From assembly GCA_030429545.1 (NCBI GenBank), contig JAUIFF010000006.1, forward strand, positions 1 through 64,000: DNA of 64,000 bases, read 5' to 3'. The DNA is from Polyangia bacterium (GTDB taxonomy: Bacteria > Myxococcota_A > Polyangia > Nannocystales > Nannocystaceae). Within the stretch, counting starts at the first letter, position 1, and every line of letters starts with the position of its first letter. The notes under the pieces are model-generated. The model was not told where the DNA came from. It ran no database searches and saw nothing but the letters and a program-made list of their open reading frames with translations. This document shows positions 63,549 through 64,000 of the stretch, one piece after another. The translations under genes were made by a program, and so were the position numbers.

Positions 63549-64000
63549 GTGCAAGGCCAACAACATCACGATAGCGAATTGGATGTGCCCACGACCGATC
63601 GCAACGACGAGCTGCTCGCCGATCCGCCCGCCGACGACTACCACCTAGGGCGATTTGCCGGCTATCGCCATGCGAGCAAAGTGCGGTGGCGGCTAACAGC
63701 TGTCGCGGTTGGATGCTGTGTGCTGGCGATGGTCGCCGGTTCTTACTACGCCTCGTACCTCGAAGATAAGTCGCAGCAGGTGCCGTACCTGCAGCTGCCA
63801 CCCGGCACCGACTTTAACGACCGCTCGCGCACGATTACATGGTCTTCGGGACAAGTTCGTTTGGCGATGCACCGCGAACCGCCGGGGGCAACCGCGATCG
63901 AACTTCCCGATCGCATTCTCCATCTCGCTGAGGAATCGCGTTCGGCCCAGGTCAAGGTCAAGATTGTCGACGGCAAAACCGAGGAGGTCGTCGTATTATT
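63549..64000 (+). CDS. Membrane-anchored protein, truncated by the window edge
   Basis: At least 150 residues from GTG 63549, open to the edge. A cytosolic N-terminus of about 48 residues (DVPTTDRNDELLADPPADDY) precedes one membrane helix (RLTAVAVGCCVLAMVAGSYY, about 50-68). The outer part contains VPYLQLPPGTDFNDRSRTIT and IELPDRILHLAEESRSAQVK, beta-rich and without a recognised domain. Start chosen as the first GTG after the endopeptidase stop; spacing suggests co-transcription. Function unknown. Confidence 0.7.
   Translation, partial: MQGQQHHDSELDVPTTDRNDELLADPPADDYHLGRFAGYRHASKVRWRLTAVAVGCCVLAMVAGSYYASYLEDKSQQVPYLQLPPGTDFNDRSRTITWSSGQVRLAMHREPPGATAIELPDRILHLAEESRSAQVKVKIVDGKTEEVVVL

Overview
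The window looks like chromosomal DNA of a GC-rich deltaproteobacterial (myxobacterial) genome, most likely from the Nannocystales. This is inferred from the many lipoproteins with Ser/Thr/Glu/Asp/Gly-rich stalks after the lipobox, the eukaryote-like Ser/Thr kinase, the VIT/vWA and FecR-type surface proteins, the histone H1-like Lys-rich protein and frequent GTG/TTG starts. No rRNA, prophage, intact insertion sequence, CRISPR array or replication origin was seen.

Layout. 1-2005 is a tRNA array: two tRNA-Asp, three good tRNA-Ile plus one damaged copy, one tRNA-His, and a 3.5-copy tandem array of alternating tRNA-Lys(CTT)/tRNA-Lys(TTT) with one damaged copy. A strongly base-paired intergenic segment (1085-1291) lies between the His and Lys parts. 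2132-5890 carries a membrane protein and three membrane di-iron lipid-modifying enzymes (two desaturases, one hydroxylase). 5983-12161 holds a nitroreductase, a ChaC-type cyclotransferase, a YdjM-like membrane protein, a hybrid histidine kinase, an alpha/beta hydrolase, a histidine phosphatase and a small protein. 12373-18037 is a polysaccharide locus (GT4 transferase, WecB, WecC, heparinase-like protein), pointing to a ManNAcA-containing envelope glycan. 18066-23470 has an S28/S37-like peptidase lipoprotein, an orphan tail-fibre-like repeat protein, an NrdG-like radical SAM activase and an RsuA-type pseudouridine synthase.

23668-26714 is a tightly overlapping ECF sigma operon ending in two paralogous lipoproteins that share an exactly spaced eight-cysteine domain; TrmO and a degenerate thioredoxin follow. 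27812-34382 is an aldehyde dehydrogenase / ferritin-like lipoprotein / glutamine-synthetase-like / Fe-alcohol dehydrogenase / radical SAM-SPASM run, probably amine catabolism plus a maturase. 34392-42427 contains a BlaI repressor with a BlaR1-type M56 protease fused to a lytic transglycosylase, a Ser/Thr kinase, and two inverted copies of a 160-bp MITE-like element.

42804-54109 is mostly housekeeping (SSB, RseP, UvrC, Mini-RNase III) and ends in a 974-residue protein with a polycationic half followed by a polyanionic half. 54276-64000 has a 38-residue peptide gene with a strong ribosome binding site, a FecR-VIT-vWA-TPR lipoprotein, a TPR lipoprotein, a DhlA-type haloalkane dehalogenase with a relic of a tandem paralogue, a MepA-type murein endopeptidase and a gene running off the right edge.

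The least expected sequence-wide signal is a degenerate 10-bp palindrome, TGYRNNYRCA (strict form TGYANNTRCA), found dozens of times in genes and spacers and almost absent from 42.1-54.6 kb.
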